Both the position numbers and the translations under genes were made by a program. Shown one piece after another: positions 11,333-22,763 of a stretch of 64,000 nucleotides of DNA. This DNA comes from Kwoniella bestiolae CBS 10118. Its lineage: Eukaryota > Basidiomycota > Tremellomycetes > Tremellales > Cryptococcaceae. Position 1 is the first letter of the stretch. Every line of letters starts with the position of its first letter. The notes beneath the pieces were generated by a model. The model was given only the letters and a program-made list of their open reading frames with translations. It was not told the DNA's origin and did no database searches. The stretch covers positions 1,860,001 to 1,924,000 of the forward strand of contig NC_089245.1 in assembly GCF_000512585.2 (NCBI RefSeq), written 5' to 3'.

Positions 11333-14292
11333 ATGATCAGATGGGGCGATAGTGGGAACACATCAACAGAGCAATATGAGCTAGTCCCATCCGAACAACC
11401 TCCTCTCGAGCGGGACGAGCGTGCGGACGGAGAGTACGATGATGACAGTGTCGATGCGGGTGAGTGTCCCATCAATCAATCTCACATGACGGGCAGATCT
11501 GTAAAGCTGATGATCTACCGTGAACACGTAGAACAAGGGACGGACATTCGATTCGCCAATGACCTTCCTGGACCGAGAGCTACTGCTTCTCAACTCAAGA
11601 GCCTTCGTCATGTACCGGGAGAAGTACCTTGGACAGCTTATACCATTGCCCTTGTTGAACTGGGTGAGCTGGCCTGATAGTTGTTCGTGAGATCACAGCT
11701 GAAATGTCATATCACAGCTGAGAGGGCATCATACTACGGTGTGGGCGGATTGTTCCCGTAAGTCCACTGGTCCCTTCTTGATGATCAAAACATCACCTTT
11801 TCCCTGTGTGCTTTGGACCACGATGTTTCATCACTTTCATGCAGACATCTGAGCTGAGATCTCGATTCCGTAGAAATTTCATCCAACGTCCACTCCCACC
11901 CGGAGGTCCCGGAACAGGTGCCCCTCCTCCCATCTCCCAAATCACCCCAGGAGCACTGGGCATGGGTTTACAGATTTCCACCGCTCTAAGCGTCATCTTC
12001 TCTTTGTTAGCTTACACTACTCCTCTGGTGAGCTATCATATCCCAAGCCGACTTGTGTGACATCAATGACATTATCATACAGCTCGGTGGTATACTAGCG
12101 GATATGAGATGGGGTAAATTCAAGACTATAGCTGTTGGAACGGGCATTGCTGGTGTTGCTCATGTGCTGTCCGTATATGGTGAGCCGATTATTGCTTTCT
12201 TTAAGGTGCATGACGATAGCTGATAAACTCGTTAGCCGCCTTACCATCTCTACTGCAGAACGGCGGGGCGTTCATACCATTTTTACTCGGGCTACTACTT
12301 CTCGGTGGATCAGCTGGTACGTTCTCTCTTTCACAATTTCTCGTCTACCTCTCAAGCACCCTTTTTAGGTTTATACGGTTCACCGTCAGTTCAAGATAAC
12401 CTTAACTTTTGGACAAGTCGCTGATGTCAATTTTATCAGGTCTGATCAAGGCCAACATAGCACCGATAATGGCTGAGCAGTACATTCCCTCTTCCGATTA
12501 TGTAGAGACTCTACCAAATGGAGAAAAGGTGATTGTGATTAGAGAATGTGAGTTAAGAGATCAATGAAAAAGCACAATGCACTGGGCTGACGGTGTGGCA
12601 AGCTGACGCAGCTACCATCCAAAAGATCATGTCTGCGTATTATGGATCAATCAATGTCGGCGCTTTCGTAGCTATCTCTTCGACTTTTGCTGAGAAAGTG
12701 AGTATTAGCAGTAGTCAGTTGTGCGAGAGCTTGTATACGACTTGATCAGCTGATATATCTCGTATAGTATGTCGGGTTCTGGCTGGCATTTTTGATACCT
12801 GGTGTGAGTCGTACTTCCCGAACTTGAAATCTGCAGAACACTCCATGCCCGGGCGTAAACTGATCGATACTTCTTGAATTTACAGCTGATATTCCTAATC
12901 ATGCCATTTATTCTCCGACTCATCCACGCACACCTCGTCCCCTCCCCTGAGCCATCCTCATCGGCCCTGATAGATACGTATCATCAAGCACGTACTTATC
13001 TCTCATCCCGTCATAACACACCGAAACTCGAAGAAGAGGACCTGGAAACGATCGAACATACTTCCGATGATTTTGCCAAAATTTTACAGGCTTGCAAATT
13101 CTTTTCGTTCTTCATCATCTACAATATAGCGGATGGGGGATTGAACGCTTTGTTGATAAGTTTGGCGGGTTCAATGACTACCAATGTGAGCTGTTTCTCG
13201 CTTGTCCGCTTCTTATCGCGATATCATAGCTCACAGACGTTGCTGCGCAGGGGGTACCGAATGATTTCCTTGGACATGCGTGAGTGAACCTTGATCGCAA
13301 AGCAAAGTCCAACAAAGACTGATGTAGTCAGAGAAGGAATCCGCTGGTTATAGTGATATCCGTAAGTCAGCTTTCAAGCCAATGACGATGCGATATGATG
13401 TTATAAAGCTGATCATCAGTAACAGATCCCGATACTCAACCGATATGTCTACCCTTATTTCGCTTCGAAGAGAATAACATTCGGACCTGTCAAAAGGGTG
13501 GTAGTGGGGTTCCTCCTAGCTGCGGCTGGTATGGCCTGGGCAGCGATCGTCCAACATGTCGTGAGCTATCGATTTCGCTGCGGAGATCTAGGAATAAATA
13601 GCTGACGGCCTGCAAATTCGGTTCGCAGGTATACCAAACCTCGCCTTGTGGACATCAAGCTACAACGTGCGAAGAAGGCAGTGGAGTATCGCCTTTGGTA
13701 GGTATATCCATGCACTGTCAGGCTGATTGAGCTGATGACGATACATCCCGCAGAGCGCATGGTTGATATTACCCTCATTCCTCCTGTCAGGGCTCAGCGA
13801 ATCATTCGCTGTAAGTGCTACCATTACCTGATCGCCTCGAAGCTCTGCTCTGAGAAGCAAAGGGAGCCGCTCAGCTGATATTGATGAGTTAATAGGTGGT
13901 AAGCGCAATGGAGATAGGATACATGTTATCTCCTCGTACGTCCCGCTCACCTCCCTCAGCTGCGTGGTTCAAGTCTATCTCCTGCCGTATCCAGCTGATA
14001 TTGGACACATGGTTGCACAGCTTCGATGCGATCAATCATCAATTCCCTGTTCCTCTTCACTCAGGCATTATCAGCTGCGTCAATATTGGTATTTCTACCT
14101 ATCATGCGGGATCCATACTTGGTCTGGCCATTCGTGATTACCGTGAGCTACCAATTTCACACCTCACACCCAGTCCACAAGTATGACACAGCTAATGACT
14201 CTGGATCGAATCAATCATGGTAGACAATAATAACGTTAATTGCCACTTGGATAGTATGGAGGTTATTCTCACATTTGGACCATAGCTCATAG
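11333..14292 (+). CDS. Proton-coupled oligopeptide transporter (POT/PTR2 family)
   Basis: Plasma-membrane importer of di/tripeptides coupled to protons. The N-terminal cytosolic part is polar and acidic. The first helix region reads VELGERASYYGVGGLFP across two short exons, matching the ExxERxxYYG proton-coupling motif of POT proteins, followed by NFIQRPLPPGGPGTGAPPP, which is characteristic of fungal PTR2 proteins. Further exons give GGILADMRWGKFKTI (PTR2 signature), a series of hydrophobic helices, a central loop rich in Glu/Asp (EEEDLETIEHTSDD) and the end LVWPFVIT joined in phase 0 to TIITLIATWIVWRLF, stop TAG at 14290-14292. More than ten introns. Specificity for peptides is from the family; nitrate or other substrates are typical of plant members only. 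Confidence 0.88.
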
Positions 14293-14437
14293 ATAACGAC
14301 ATAGTACATCAGACAAAGTCTCATGTATAAAGGGTATATCTAGAAAGTACATCGTTTCTATCTATACATATACATTAACATCTATTCTACTTCAACCTAC
14401 ATCCTACATCGCATAACAAGTCCGCCATTTATATTAC

Positions 14438-17400
14438 CTATCGTCCATACTGTACATGCGGATGATCTCTCCCATGATCCACGTGATGATGATTACTCGC
14501 CGGTAACGGTACAGGGAACTGGGCACTTTCATTCCCATACCCAATCCCATTGTTTAATGTATAACCACTCGCACTGGTCTTTTCCCTCCTCAACTCCCCA
14601 CTCTGCAACCCAGTGGATCTAGCCTCAGGGAACTGAGCAGTAGGATACAAGTTCTGGCGCTGAGGATTGAGTGAGTCCGTCGAAGAAGATTCGGCTGGCG
14701 GTCTGTAGGCATAGGATATATCTTGTTCGATCTCCACTTTGGGGCCGAGGGATTGACTTGATTGGTTCTGATAGGACATAGGGTGAGAGGAGGGGTCTAC
14801 TTGGTATATTGACATGTTGTTTTGGGATTGATAGCTGCACATCGGAGTATTAGCGAAACTACACAGTGATATTGTGGTAATAAAAGGTAGAAGACAAGAC
14901 GTGTCACGAGGACAGGATGTATGAACCAAAGAAGTATTCCGCAGTTGTGTGATGGCTTTTGTTTTTTGAATGCTAGCGAGACAAGCGTAAAAGGAGTGAT
15001 CGTACTCACCTAATATCATATGGATTCTGATAACTCTGATGCCCCTGTCCATGCCCATGTCTATGATTCAAGATCGGACTTCTAGCCTCCACATCATCAT
15101 CCTCCTCGACATTTACAGTCGGTCTATCCAGATTTCCATTTCCAATACCATTTCCATCGGGAGGGGCATCCCATTCTTTGTTCAATGGATTTAACGACAC
15201 CCCTCGAGAGGCAGCTTCCATCCTGCAAATCAATGGTCAGATTAGACGACTCGCTTCGTGCCCTTGGACCAGGCTGCAAACTCACCTTCTCTTCCTCCAG
15301 ACGTGGATTCTGGCTTGATTCATCTTTTTGTATATGTAATATCCTGCCCAGATTGTTACGACTAGACCGGGTATCGGGTTTGTCAGCGTCGTGGTCCTTC
15401 CGCAGGCTGGGGATACGATTTGAATATATGTGCATACACTATGTGTAGCGGTAGAGGCATGAAGAAAAAGAGGAGAGGAGAAAAAAGAGAGTACAACTTA
15501 CTGACACCGAAAATCAAAACACCATTTGATATCCACTTCTCCTTCGAACTGGTGTCATCGTCATTCGCAAAGATCACACCGAGGTATACTACGATGAGCT
15601 ATTATTGAGAAAGCAATGGATCAGCCTTATTTCCTCATGTAAGCTATATCCAATTACTCCTTGTTAGACAGAAAGCATGTTAATATGGGGTAAAGGGGAT
15701 TATCTCACTTGTTTTGGTAAAGTCAAGATAGTCGCAATGGTGAATACCCAAAATCCAACACCACAAGTAGCAAAAACGGCAGCTACCAAAACGGGCCTAT
15801 ATCAATATTCCGCCAACCTCATTTAACCTGACCAGTAGCCTGATCAATCGGAAGTAAACTCACTTGAGAAATGGCTGCGAGGTGTGAACAACAACATTAT
15901 TAGTCGTCAGTCGATCACATCAAACTTTTTCGTCACTTTCGGAAGCGATATACCACTCACCCTGGTATAGCACTAAATCTGATAACAAAGATCATCCAGA
16001 ATCCCCCTTCCCTAACTACATGAGCCATAGTAGCATAATTGAAATTGTTCTTCTCGTATTTGGCAGCTGTGGATCGCAAACAGTATTTGAAGGCATAGAA
16101 ATTTCCGATCTCGCCTAGCAGTGTTCCTGCTGCTGTTATACCGAATCTGACGTAGAGCATGGAGCAGATCAGCCTTGTGTTTCCTGAACAATTTCAGACG
16201 AGGGCGAGGAGAGGGGTGTAAGTATCGGTTTGTAGGCTCACCCGACCCATAAACCCCATACTACTCCTACTAAGATTGCTAAGATCTGACCATTAGAGTA
16301 CATGAGCATTCACTCGATATACGTTAAATACCGTTGAGATTGAACAGATGCGGGACTCACCTCTTGACCAAATAAGGGAGGAAAAGAAAGCACGAAGAAG
16401 ATGGCTAATCGTAAAAAGGGCTGGTCGTCAGCTGTTGATTCCTACCGAAGAATCAAATATATAGCAGCTAACCTATTGGTATCGTCCATCCAGCTGGTAA
16501 GCTGATATAACCGAACGATCAGCTGGAATCCTGCTACTATACACCAGAGGGACAGCTGAACCCACTCTTTCATCCAGTTCGCAAACGGTGTCATCCAGTC
16601 TACAATCTATCCATTCGATTTAGTGGGTCACTTAGACGAGCTGATAAATGCTTATGATGTCGGCACACGGGAGGTACTCACCTGATCATGATACACTGAC
16701 ATGAGGATAACCAGAACAGCACCGATCGCCAGGAGGATGTACCAATCTGTGGTAGTGATTCGAAAGATTAGCATTTCCGATCTGACATGATATCCAGCTG
16801 AACCAGCTGATCTGACATGATATCCAGCTGAACCAGCTGTTCTGACCGGGCAAGTCGCAGCATTCCCATCCCATAGTCCTCAACGTTGTCATCTCAACAT
16901 ACACATGGCTATAACATTCCTCCTCTTCTGACAGTCCATTTATCCTTCTCCAACACTCTAGTACTTCCTCTCCCGTCATATAATACTTCCACTTACCCCG
17001 ACAGCCCTCCCCTGATAAGACCCAGACAAAGAAAATCAATCACTCACACCACCACTCCTTCCTGATCCAGAACCTCCACCCCGTCAACTTCTTCCAATCA
17101 AACATCCCCTTCTTCAGAAACTCCCTCTCAGCATCCTCGTCCTCCTTCGTCCATCCGTCAGGATACTCCTTCCCATTTCCCGCCGCCTCTGAGGGAGGCA
17201 GGGCAGGATGCGTAGATGATTCGGATGCGGATCGTTGCAATCTCGTTGTGGGACGGTGGTAAGATGGGTCGGGGGATGAGGAGGTAGAGGGTATATAGGG
17301 GTTATCGGATACTGATAGGTGATGGTTTTGCCTTTCGTCACGACGGCGCTGATAGTCTAGTTGGTGGGGTGGTGAGCGATAAGATGGTGGGTAGGGGTGA

Positions 17401-17438
17401 GAGGTCTCTGGATGAGTTGATGGATTGGGTGGGTCCAT
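14438..17438 (-). CDS. Tvp38/TMEM64-family Golgi membrane protein (VTT domain)
   Basis: Predicted multi-pass protein of the Golgi/vesicle membrane with a SNARE-associated (VTT/DedA-like) domain. The start is placed at 17438 (MDPPNPSTHPETSHPYPPSY); an in-frame ATG at 17471 is also possible. About 130 polar, Pro/Ser-rich residues precede WRFWIRKEWW, then WYILLAIGAVLVILMSVYHD. The conserved core follows: LPAGWTIPI, then LSFPPLFGQE, then TAAGTLLGEIGNFYAFKYCL and IFVIRFSAIPG, the VTT-domain signature (GxxxGxxxxxxxGR..-like and F/RFS.IPG). The C-terminal tail after 15230 is disordered, with a His-rich stretch (NHRHGHGQGHQSYQN) and another near the end. Yeast Tvp38 is 337 residues; this one is longer at both ends. 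Confidence 0.9.
16781..16840 (+). repeat. 30-bp tandem duplication inside a Tvp38-gene intron
   Basis: Two copies of a 30-base unit starting TCTGACATGATATCCAGCTG sit back to back at 16781-16810 and 16811-16840, differing at the final base. They lie in the roughly 295-nt first intron of the gene, which is several times longer than most introns in the window. Confidence 0.9.
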
Positions 17439-18369
17439 CTTTATATGTGAGTGAAAGCGAAGCTGTGACACCCAGGGTCTGATCTAGTTCTTCTAAGCTT
17501 TTCTTGATCTATCACGTTGATATTCAGTAATCGAAAATAGGCAGAGTCGAGTGAGCCAGCTAGATAGGTGAGATGGATTGTTGTTGTAGAAGCCGGCTCC
17601 ACTCGTATCGTCGTCAAGGTGTGTACCGTACACTGTATATCTCGCTGAGCTGTTAAAGGATCTTCCACCCAATCGAATTCTCCTTTCACCGTTGTCACTG
17701 TTAAAAAGGGAGGTCGGTGCGTTGGTGTGATGTGTCGCGTTTACTGACGATGATATTGCTGATCTCCAGTATTGGGTGGCAATCTATGATCTATGCCATG
17801 ATGGTATGTATGTATCTCCTATACTTTCTGCAATGTCCAAAGAGAGGTGCTATGCAACATGTTATCGATTGCTGTGTATCTTGTGTGTCATGCAGTGAGT
17901 TGAGAGTTGAATTTAAGCATACTCATACTGCCAAGCACCCGTACTCTGTGTGTTTCAGGTTGAATACCACATCGTTGTACGCGTCTGCTACTCGAGTAAG
18001 CCTAAAACGCGGGGTAAAAGTAAAGTCACGTGCAGCGAAAGAAACGGTAGAGAGGTATGGGTACACAGAATTTCTCGTTATATGCATGTCTGTAGATATG
18101 AGCTTTATGCAACGTACCCGTCGTATAGGTATTATGTATATACAGTCCTTTACCATAATGGGAGGTGCGCAGAATATGATGAACGATATATTAATATACA
18201 ATAAGGATCGACCTCTGTTCCTCCATGTCTACCATTGATATATAAATTTACATCATTTCACTTCATCTGTCCTCGTAGATTCAACTCTCGATCCTCTTCT
18301 ACTATCAAAAAGCGTCACCTTCTATACTTCCCATCGCTTCTCGGCAAGAATGGACTGGTAACTTATTCA
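17439..18369. other. Intergenic region, Tvp38 promoter and kinase A 3' flank
   Basis: About 930 bp without a supported gene. The left end is the 5' flank of the Tvp38-like gene. Open frames of 173 and 130 codons occur (17717-18238 and 18235-18627) but have no recognisable motifs, and the second overlaps kinase A on the other strand. The middle is AT-rich with TATGTATATACAG near 18130-18150. Confidence 0.45.
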
Positions 18370-19560
18370 TCAATGCTCCGAAGTAAGAGCCTGAAGTTCT
18401 CTCAAAACTTCATCAATACTAGGTCGTCCAGCAGGATCATTATCCAAGCATCTAGCCATGATCTCCCCAAATACACTACCACATTCCAAAGAGGCATGTG
18501 GTCTAGGCATGTTCTTAAGTTCGATCGACCACAGAAGCGTACCCAAACCGTAGATATCCGCTCGTCGATCGTACTCGCCACCTTGACAAACTTCAGGTGC
18601 TCTTGCGCATCCAGTCGTCCACCTTGATTCCAAATCGCACAGGATAGCTTGATCACCTTGTACAAGGACATTGTTGGATGTGAGATCCTTGTGTAACATG
18701 TCTCGAAGGTGTAATTCCGAGATGGCGCGGGCGATGTCGATAGCCCAATGGATTTTGGTCCGATCAGAGGTTTTGATGGTTTTATTGTCCATCCAGTCGG
18801 TAAGACTTCTACCGAACTTGTTCGTCACGATTTGATCATCCCTGGTCCTACCCACAACCTGAACCAGGACTGCCACGCCTCTGACTTTGAACAGATTCTC
18901 AACCTCTTGAATGGTTCTTGGTTGTTTAGCATGATGGATATCATCATCAACGTCGACAAGGGGAAGAGATTTGAAGATATCGGATCCGATCGTAGATTGT
19001 ACTTCTTTATCCCTTTCGGCCTCGACAAGCCCATCATCCTTCGGCATCAAATCACCATCTTCATCAATTTCACAGCCTTGTTGACTAATCGCAAGCTCTT
19101 CTGCAGTCATCTTCTCTACTCTATCCCCGACAATCCTGACTCCAGAAAAGGGTACGATGGGAGGATCCGCTTTGCGTTTGATGACTCGATCGGAGAATGT
19201 ATCGGGGATTCGGACGATTTCGCAGAATGTACCATTGTGAAGGAAGACAGCACCTGCGTCATTGTAGAGCGTGTTGAGAAGCTGATCGATGGACTGCGTA
19301 GTTTCATGGGTAATGACTAGTTGAGCGTCCGGTTGATGGTGGGTGGCGTGCCCGGAGGGAATTGAGGTAGCATTGGCATGTGACATGATGGTAACAGTGG
19401 TTCTTGCTTCTTGTTCTGCCTGAACGGGAGGAGCTGTAGCTGTATCGACTGGCCGAAGACTAAGTTTACCTATGAATTCTGTTTGAATGAGGTGAGAGCA
19501 ACTTTTCAACCCGCAAAAGGTAAAGGACAAAAGAAGAACTGCTTACTTCGATGATATCAT
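18370..19560 (-). CDS. Kinase-like protein A of the duplicated island
   Basis: Predicted 367-residue protein from two exons, 19547-19560 and 18370-19459; the 14-nt first exon (MISSN) is joined in phase 2. I chose this start because the spliced protein begins ISSNLRP and continues to VQAEQEAR, matching ISNLRAP and VQAEERAS in paralog B. The protein-kinase C-lobe is clear: HKDLTSNNVL (His261, Asp263, Asn268), CDLES in place of DFG (Asp280), APE at 292-294, DIYGLG (Asp306) and RPSIDEVL. FKSLPL around Lys168 followed by an Ile-Gln-Glu-Val-Glu helix could be the beta3 lysine and alphaC. No glycine-rich loop is evident. The Asp and Asn needed for catalysis are kept, so it may be active, but it could be a pseudokinase. 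Its 5' flank carries an 11-bp minisatellite. The substrate is unknown. Confidence 0.82.
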
Positions 19561-20205
19561 CACCAATGTAGACCTTTCGTCACAGTCCTGATGTAGAAAG
19601 ATATTCTGTCGTGTAATGGTAGGGTTGAATTTTGATGAAGTGGGAACTATTTGAGGTTTGTATAAGGATTGTGTGAGGATTGTATAAGGATTGTATAAGG
19701 ATTGTATAAGGATTGTATAAGGATTGTATAAGGATTGTATAAGGATTGTATAAGGATTGTATGAGGGGAGGTTCGAAAAGCAGAAGGTCCAACGTAAACT
19801 GTAGAACGGCTGCTTATCTTGAGAAGATCACAAGCTGGTATGTGTGTATGTGCACAAATGTGCGGGATCAAGCACCGTGAGTCATCGAAATTGGGCGGAC
19901 AATGCTCACATAGGAACACTTCCATTGCACATAGAGGCTTGAGAGCAGGGTGTCGCATGTGGCAGTTGAGGTTGATTGAGCAGTCAAACCCTCTCAGCAG
20001 AGAGACTGAAGATACACCATACATTATAAATATGCATGATATCCAGACAGCAAAGAATGACTGACGTTGGAGAGCTAGTTCAGAGAAGATAAGGGATTCG
20101 CGTTCGTTTGTATAACATCATGAAACGTACAAAGCACAAAGGATGTTTTGTAATCCAAAAGATGAACCACGTGAACCAAGGCTGTGAAGTGTAATACCAA
20201 TGAGA
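19561..20205. other. Intergenic region between partner A and kinase A
   Basis: About 645 bp between two minus-strand genes: the 5' flank of kinase A and the 3' flank of partner A. It holds the 11-bp minisatellite described separately. Nothing else is recognised. Confidence 0.5.
19657..19766. repeat. 11-bp minisatellite upstream of kinase A
   Basis: Ten tandem copies of an 11-base unit, ATTGTATAAGG on the plus strand. Seven copies are perfect (19679-19755) and three at the ends differ by one or two bases. The array ends 97 bp upstream of the kinase A start codon. In the transcribed direction each unit reads CCTTATACAAT. Because 33 is a multiple of 11, every frame reads a false peptide repeat; I do not regard it as coding. 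Confidence 0.95.
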
Positions 20206-21083
20206 TTACAATCCATTGGGGTGAGTGTGCTTCACGTGGTTGAACGTAGTGCCTCGGATGGTCTTGGAAGGCACACAGATGCTCCCACAACCTCTGGTAA
20301 GAGGGGCGCCATCTTTGCTATACCAGGCGGTCTCGGGAGCATCGGCGTACTCATCGGTCTTCGGAACGTTGAGATGGAGTCGTTTGTCGGGATGAGTAGT
20401 TTCCATCCATTGTTGAGTTTCGTCGTCGCCCACTCTAGAGTAAAGTCCGAGATAGGTGGAGTCAGGGATGAGCGCTTGGAAATCTCTGAGCAATTTCTCG
20501 GGGATAGGAGCTTGTCTTGTGGTAGAGTATTCGTAGGGTCTTCCGTATCTATCCCATCTCTTCTCAAAGAATTCAGTGTTGGCATCTTTGGCAAAAGGTT
20601 TCATAACGGGACCATCTTCGACCATGAGTTCATTGGGGAAGATGGGAAAGTGGCGGTGAACGAGAGAAAGACCGAATTTGTCTTCGTAGGGAACAAGGAG
20701 ATCAGTGACCTTGGCAAGGACGTCATCAAAGTTGACGGTAAGAAGGGATTTGATAGCCTCTTCGAGGTCAGGGAGGGTCAAGTAGAACGCGGCGGGGTCG
20801 TTGACTGAGATCAATAACAGATACGCTCATCAGCGAACTTCATCATGACAGCTCAAGTATCTGCAAAAACGTCTAAAGGCTCACCAATGTTGGTCTTTTG
20901 CATGTCAATCGTCTTTGCCTTATCGAGGCTCGCGACATCCCCTTGATCTCTGAAACGTAAGAAGTATCTGTCAGCCTAGCCCTTCTGAAATCTCGCTGAA
21001 GTATGTCGAACAGGAAACCAAGCTACAAGATGAGAAATGGCAACTTACTGAGGGTTGACCTTGGTGTCGATGATTGCTGACAT
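20206..21083 (-). CDS. Unknown partner protein A (232 aa), paralog of 22764-23626
   Basis: Not recognised. Exons 21049-21083 (35 nt), 20885-20949 (65 nt) and 20206-20804 (599 nt) join in frame to 232 residues. An upstream in-frame ATG at 21095 is possible, but the 35-nt first exon matches paralog B exactly in length and phase. The N-terminal 33 residues are polar and diverge between the copies. From about residue 40 the proteins align closely: a helical LPDLEEAIKSLLTVNFDDVL region, FGLSLVHRHF (77-86), ELMVEDG, EKRWDRYGRPYEYS, YLGLYSR, and near the end ETAWYSKDGAPLTRGCGSIC with a Cys206-Cys210 pair. The tail after that differs (NHVKHTHPNGL). No signal peptide or membrane segment. Conserved His, Cys, Trp and Tyr could mean an enzyme or metal-binding fold; this is speculation. 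It lies upstream of kinase A on the same strand. Confidence 0.82.
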
Positions 21084-21228
21084 CCTGAGTGACATTTGCT
21101 TGCTTGATTGGTAAAGGTAGTAGGCTATGGGACTGATGTTGAGCGAAGTGGATTGTTGGGAGTAGTTATTCGAACTGTATTGGGAAGTGAATTGGATGGC
21201 GAAGAAGTCAGATCGATCGTTGTCCAAA

Positions 21229-21251
21229 AGGTGGAATATATATACCTTTCA
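21229..21251 (-). promoter_or_regulatory. TATA-type core promoter of partner A
   Basis: Read on the minus strand this is GAAAGGTATATATATTCCA, about 155 bp upstream of the start codon at 21083. The same AGGTATA and ATTCCA blocks stand at the same distance from the start of paralog B, which supports a real core promoter. Confidence 0.65.
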
Positions 21252-21766
21252 AGCTATCTAAACCTGGTGAGAAACCTGTAACTCCAGAGACTGAATCTCG
21301 CTCACGAAGCATAGTGGTCACATATGGTGCTGATCATCGCCGTATGACCTTGAGAAGTATACATCATGTTTGCCAATTTTGTTTTCACTCTGATGGCACC
21401 ACACGACTGTCAAGAAGTCAACTAGCTTCCCACCCTCAGAATCTCAGAATTGTACACAAGTGTTGTCGTATTGTTTATAGATTGTGGAGCACAAGGCATG
21501 TAAGTTATCCCGCTTCGTTTTGCGTTGTTGATCGGTCAGAAGCCCCGGCCGAACACTCTGCGCCTTCAACTCGATATTTTGATCTGTCGCCGCCTAATTC
21601 AGTAATCTTCTTTACAAGCCTTCCGTTGAAGATTTCTCGGCAAAGTTAACAGATAACAAAAAAAGATTAGAAGCAAATTTCAGATCGATTTCAGATTTGT
21701 TTGTGTGATGTACCTTAAAACCACACAACGCCTATTCGAATTAAAACGACCCCAAGTGACGTGTAA

Positions 21767-21920
21767 TCGAGAGCACATTCGAGCAACCGTAGGAGGACAT
21801 TCAGAGGATGGTCGTATTTGCGGTGAGTTGGAAGAGTCCATTCTCGAGAGCACATTCGAGCAACCGTAGGAGGACATTCAGAGGATGGTCGTATTTGCGG
21901 TGAGTTGGAAGAGTCCATTC
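21767..21920 (+). repeat. 77-bp perfect tandem duplication
   Basis: Two copies of a 77-base unit starting TCGAGAGCACATTCGAGCAA lie at 21767-21843 and 21844-21920 and look identical by eye. They sit midway between the two divergent partner genes. Identity implies a recent duplication. Confidence 0.95.
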
Positions 21921-22606
21921 TGTATTTGTGTGAAGGAGGTGTCATTGTAGCTGTAATGTAGCATACGACGTCCTTTTCACGATGGTCGACCGACATCGGT
22001 GTAGGCTGTGCGAGTCTCACAGCCCCAACGCATGTGGACCATAATGAGGTACACTGACGTCACATCAAGGCGTGTTGGGAAGCATGAAAGGTCGTTTTGA
22101 TGCCCGTTGTGAATTATATGATCAATCAAACTAAAACTTTTGCGCCCAATGTTCAAAATTATATTCGTCCTCGAGGCCCAATTCATCATCCACACTGTGA
22201 ATTGTGTGTTCTTCTCGTTGACCGCATGGTGCCACTTTCGAGGACACACACACAAAACCCCATTGATACTCAAGAACTTCGAGAAGCTTCATCGGTGAGA
22301 AATGCTGCCTGTATCTGCTGACTCGGAGCTACATTGAGCTTGATATGATTGTTCCTCCGGGTTGGTATGCGATCTCATGGGAAAATTCGATTGTCTGCTT
22401 CGCATTTCTGAGGGTCGACCACAAGTGTGCTTCTTAAATGCGCCCTCTCTTGCGCATCCTCGCTTCGACATGGAAACCCCTGGTCATCAAAGTCATTGTA
22501 AAGATGATTGCCGACTTATCTCGCCAAATACACTCGGCAAAAGTGGTCTTTCATCGTCTCTCATGTAGCGAAAGAAACGTTAGGCAAGGACGGACACCTG
22601 TCAAGA

Positions 22607-22632
22607 AGGTATAAAAGGTAGTATTCCAGGAG
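22607..22632 (+). promoter_or_regulatory. TATA-type core promoter of partner B
   Basis: GAAGGTATAAAAGG followed by TAGTATTCCAGG, about 155 bp before the start at 22764. It shares AGGTATA and ATTCCA with the promoter of paralog A. A pyrimidine-rich stretch follows and would suit the transcription start. Confidence 0.7.
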
Positions 22633-22763
22633 TCTTACGGCCTATCTTTCCCAGTCCATTCTCTCAACCCTACACCGAGCCAAATTATACACACACATTT
22701 GTCTTTGCTATTGTTTTGTCTCTGTTCAGCAAACCCACCTATAATTCACATTATTTACCAAAT

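Larger units (their letters stand above)
21084..22763. other. Head-to-head intergenic region between partner A and partner B
   Basis: About 1.7 kb between the divergent starts of the two partner genes. Each end carries a TATA-type core promoter (listed separately) and the middle a 77-bp tandem duplication. Open frames of 111 codons or fewer inside it (for example 21314-21649) show no family resemblance, and several run through the repeat. Confidence 0.5.

Noticed and set aside
17717..18238. 173-codon open frame between Tvp38-like gene and kinase A
   Set aside because: Cys/Tyr-rich random-looking translation, no motif, with an equally long overlapping frame on the other strand.
18748..19320. 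190-codon plus-strand open frame
   Set aside because: It is the antisense shadow of kinase A, whose frame has clear kinase motifs.
19580..20024. Peptide with an 11-residue repeat (NPYTILIQSLY) read from the minisatellite
   Set aside because: An 11-bp repeat necessarily gives an 11-residue repeat in every frame; the frame has no other coding features and lies in the 5' flank of kinase A.
20200..20808. 202-codon plus-strand open frame
   Set aside because: Exact antisense shadow of partner A; only the minus-strand translation matches paralog B.
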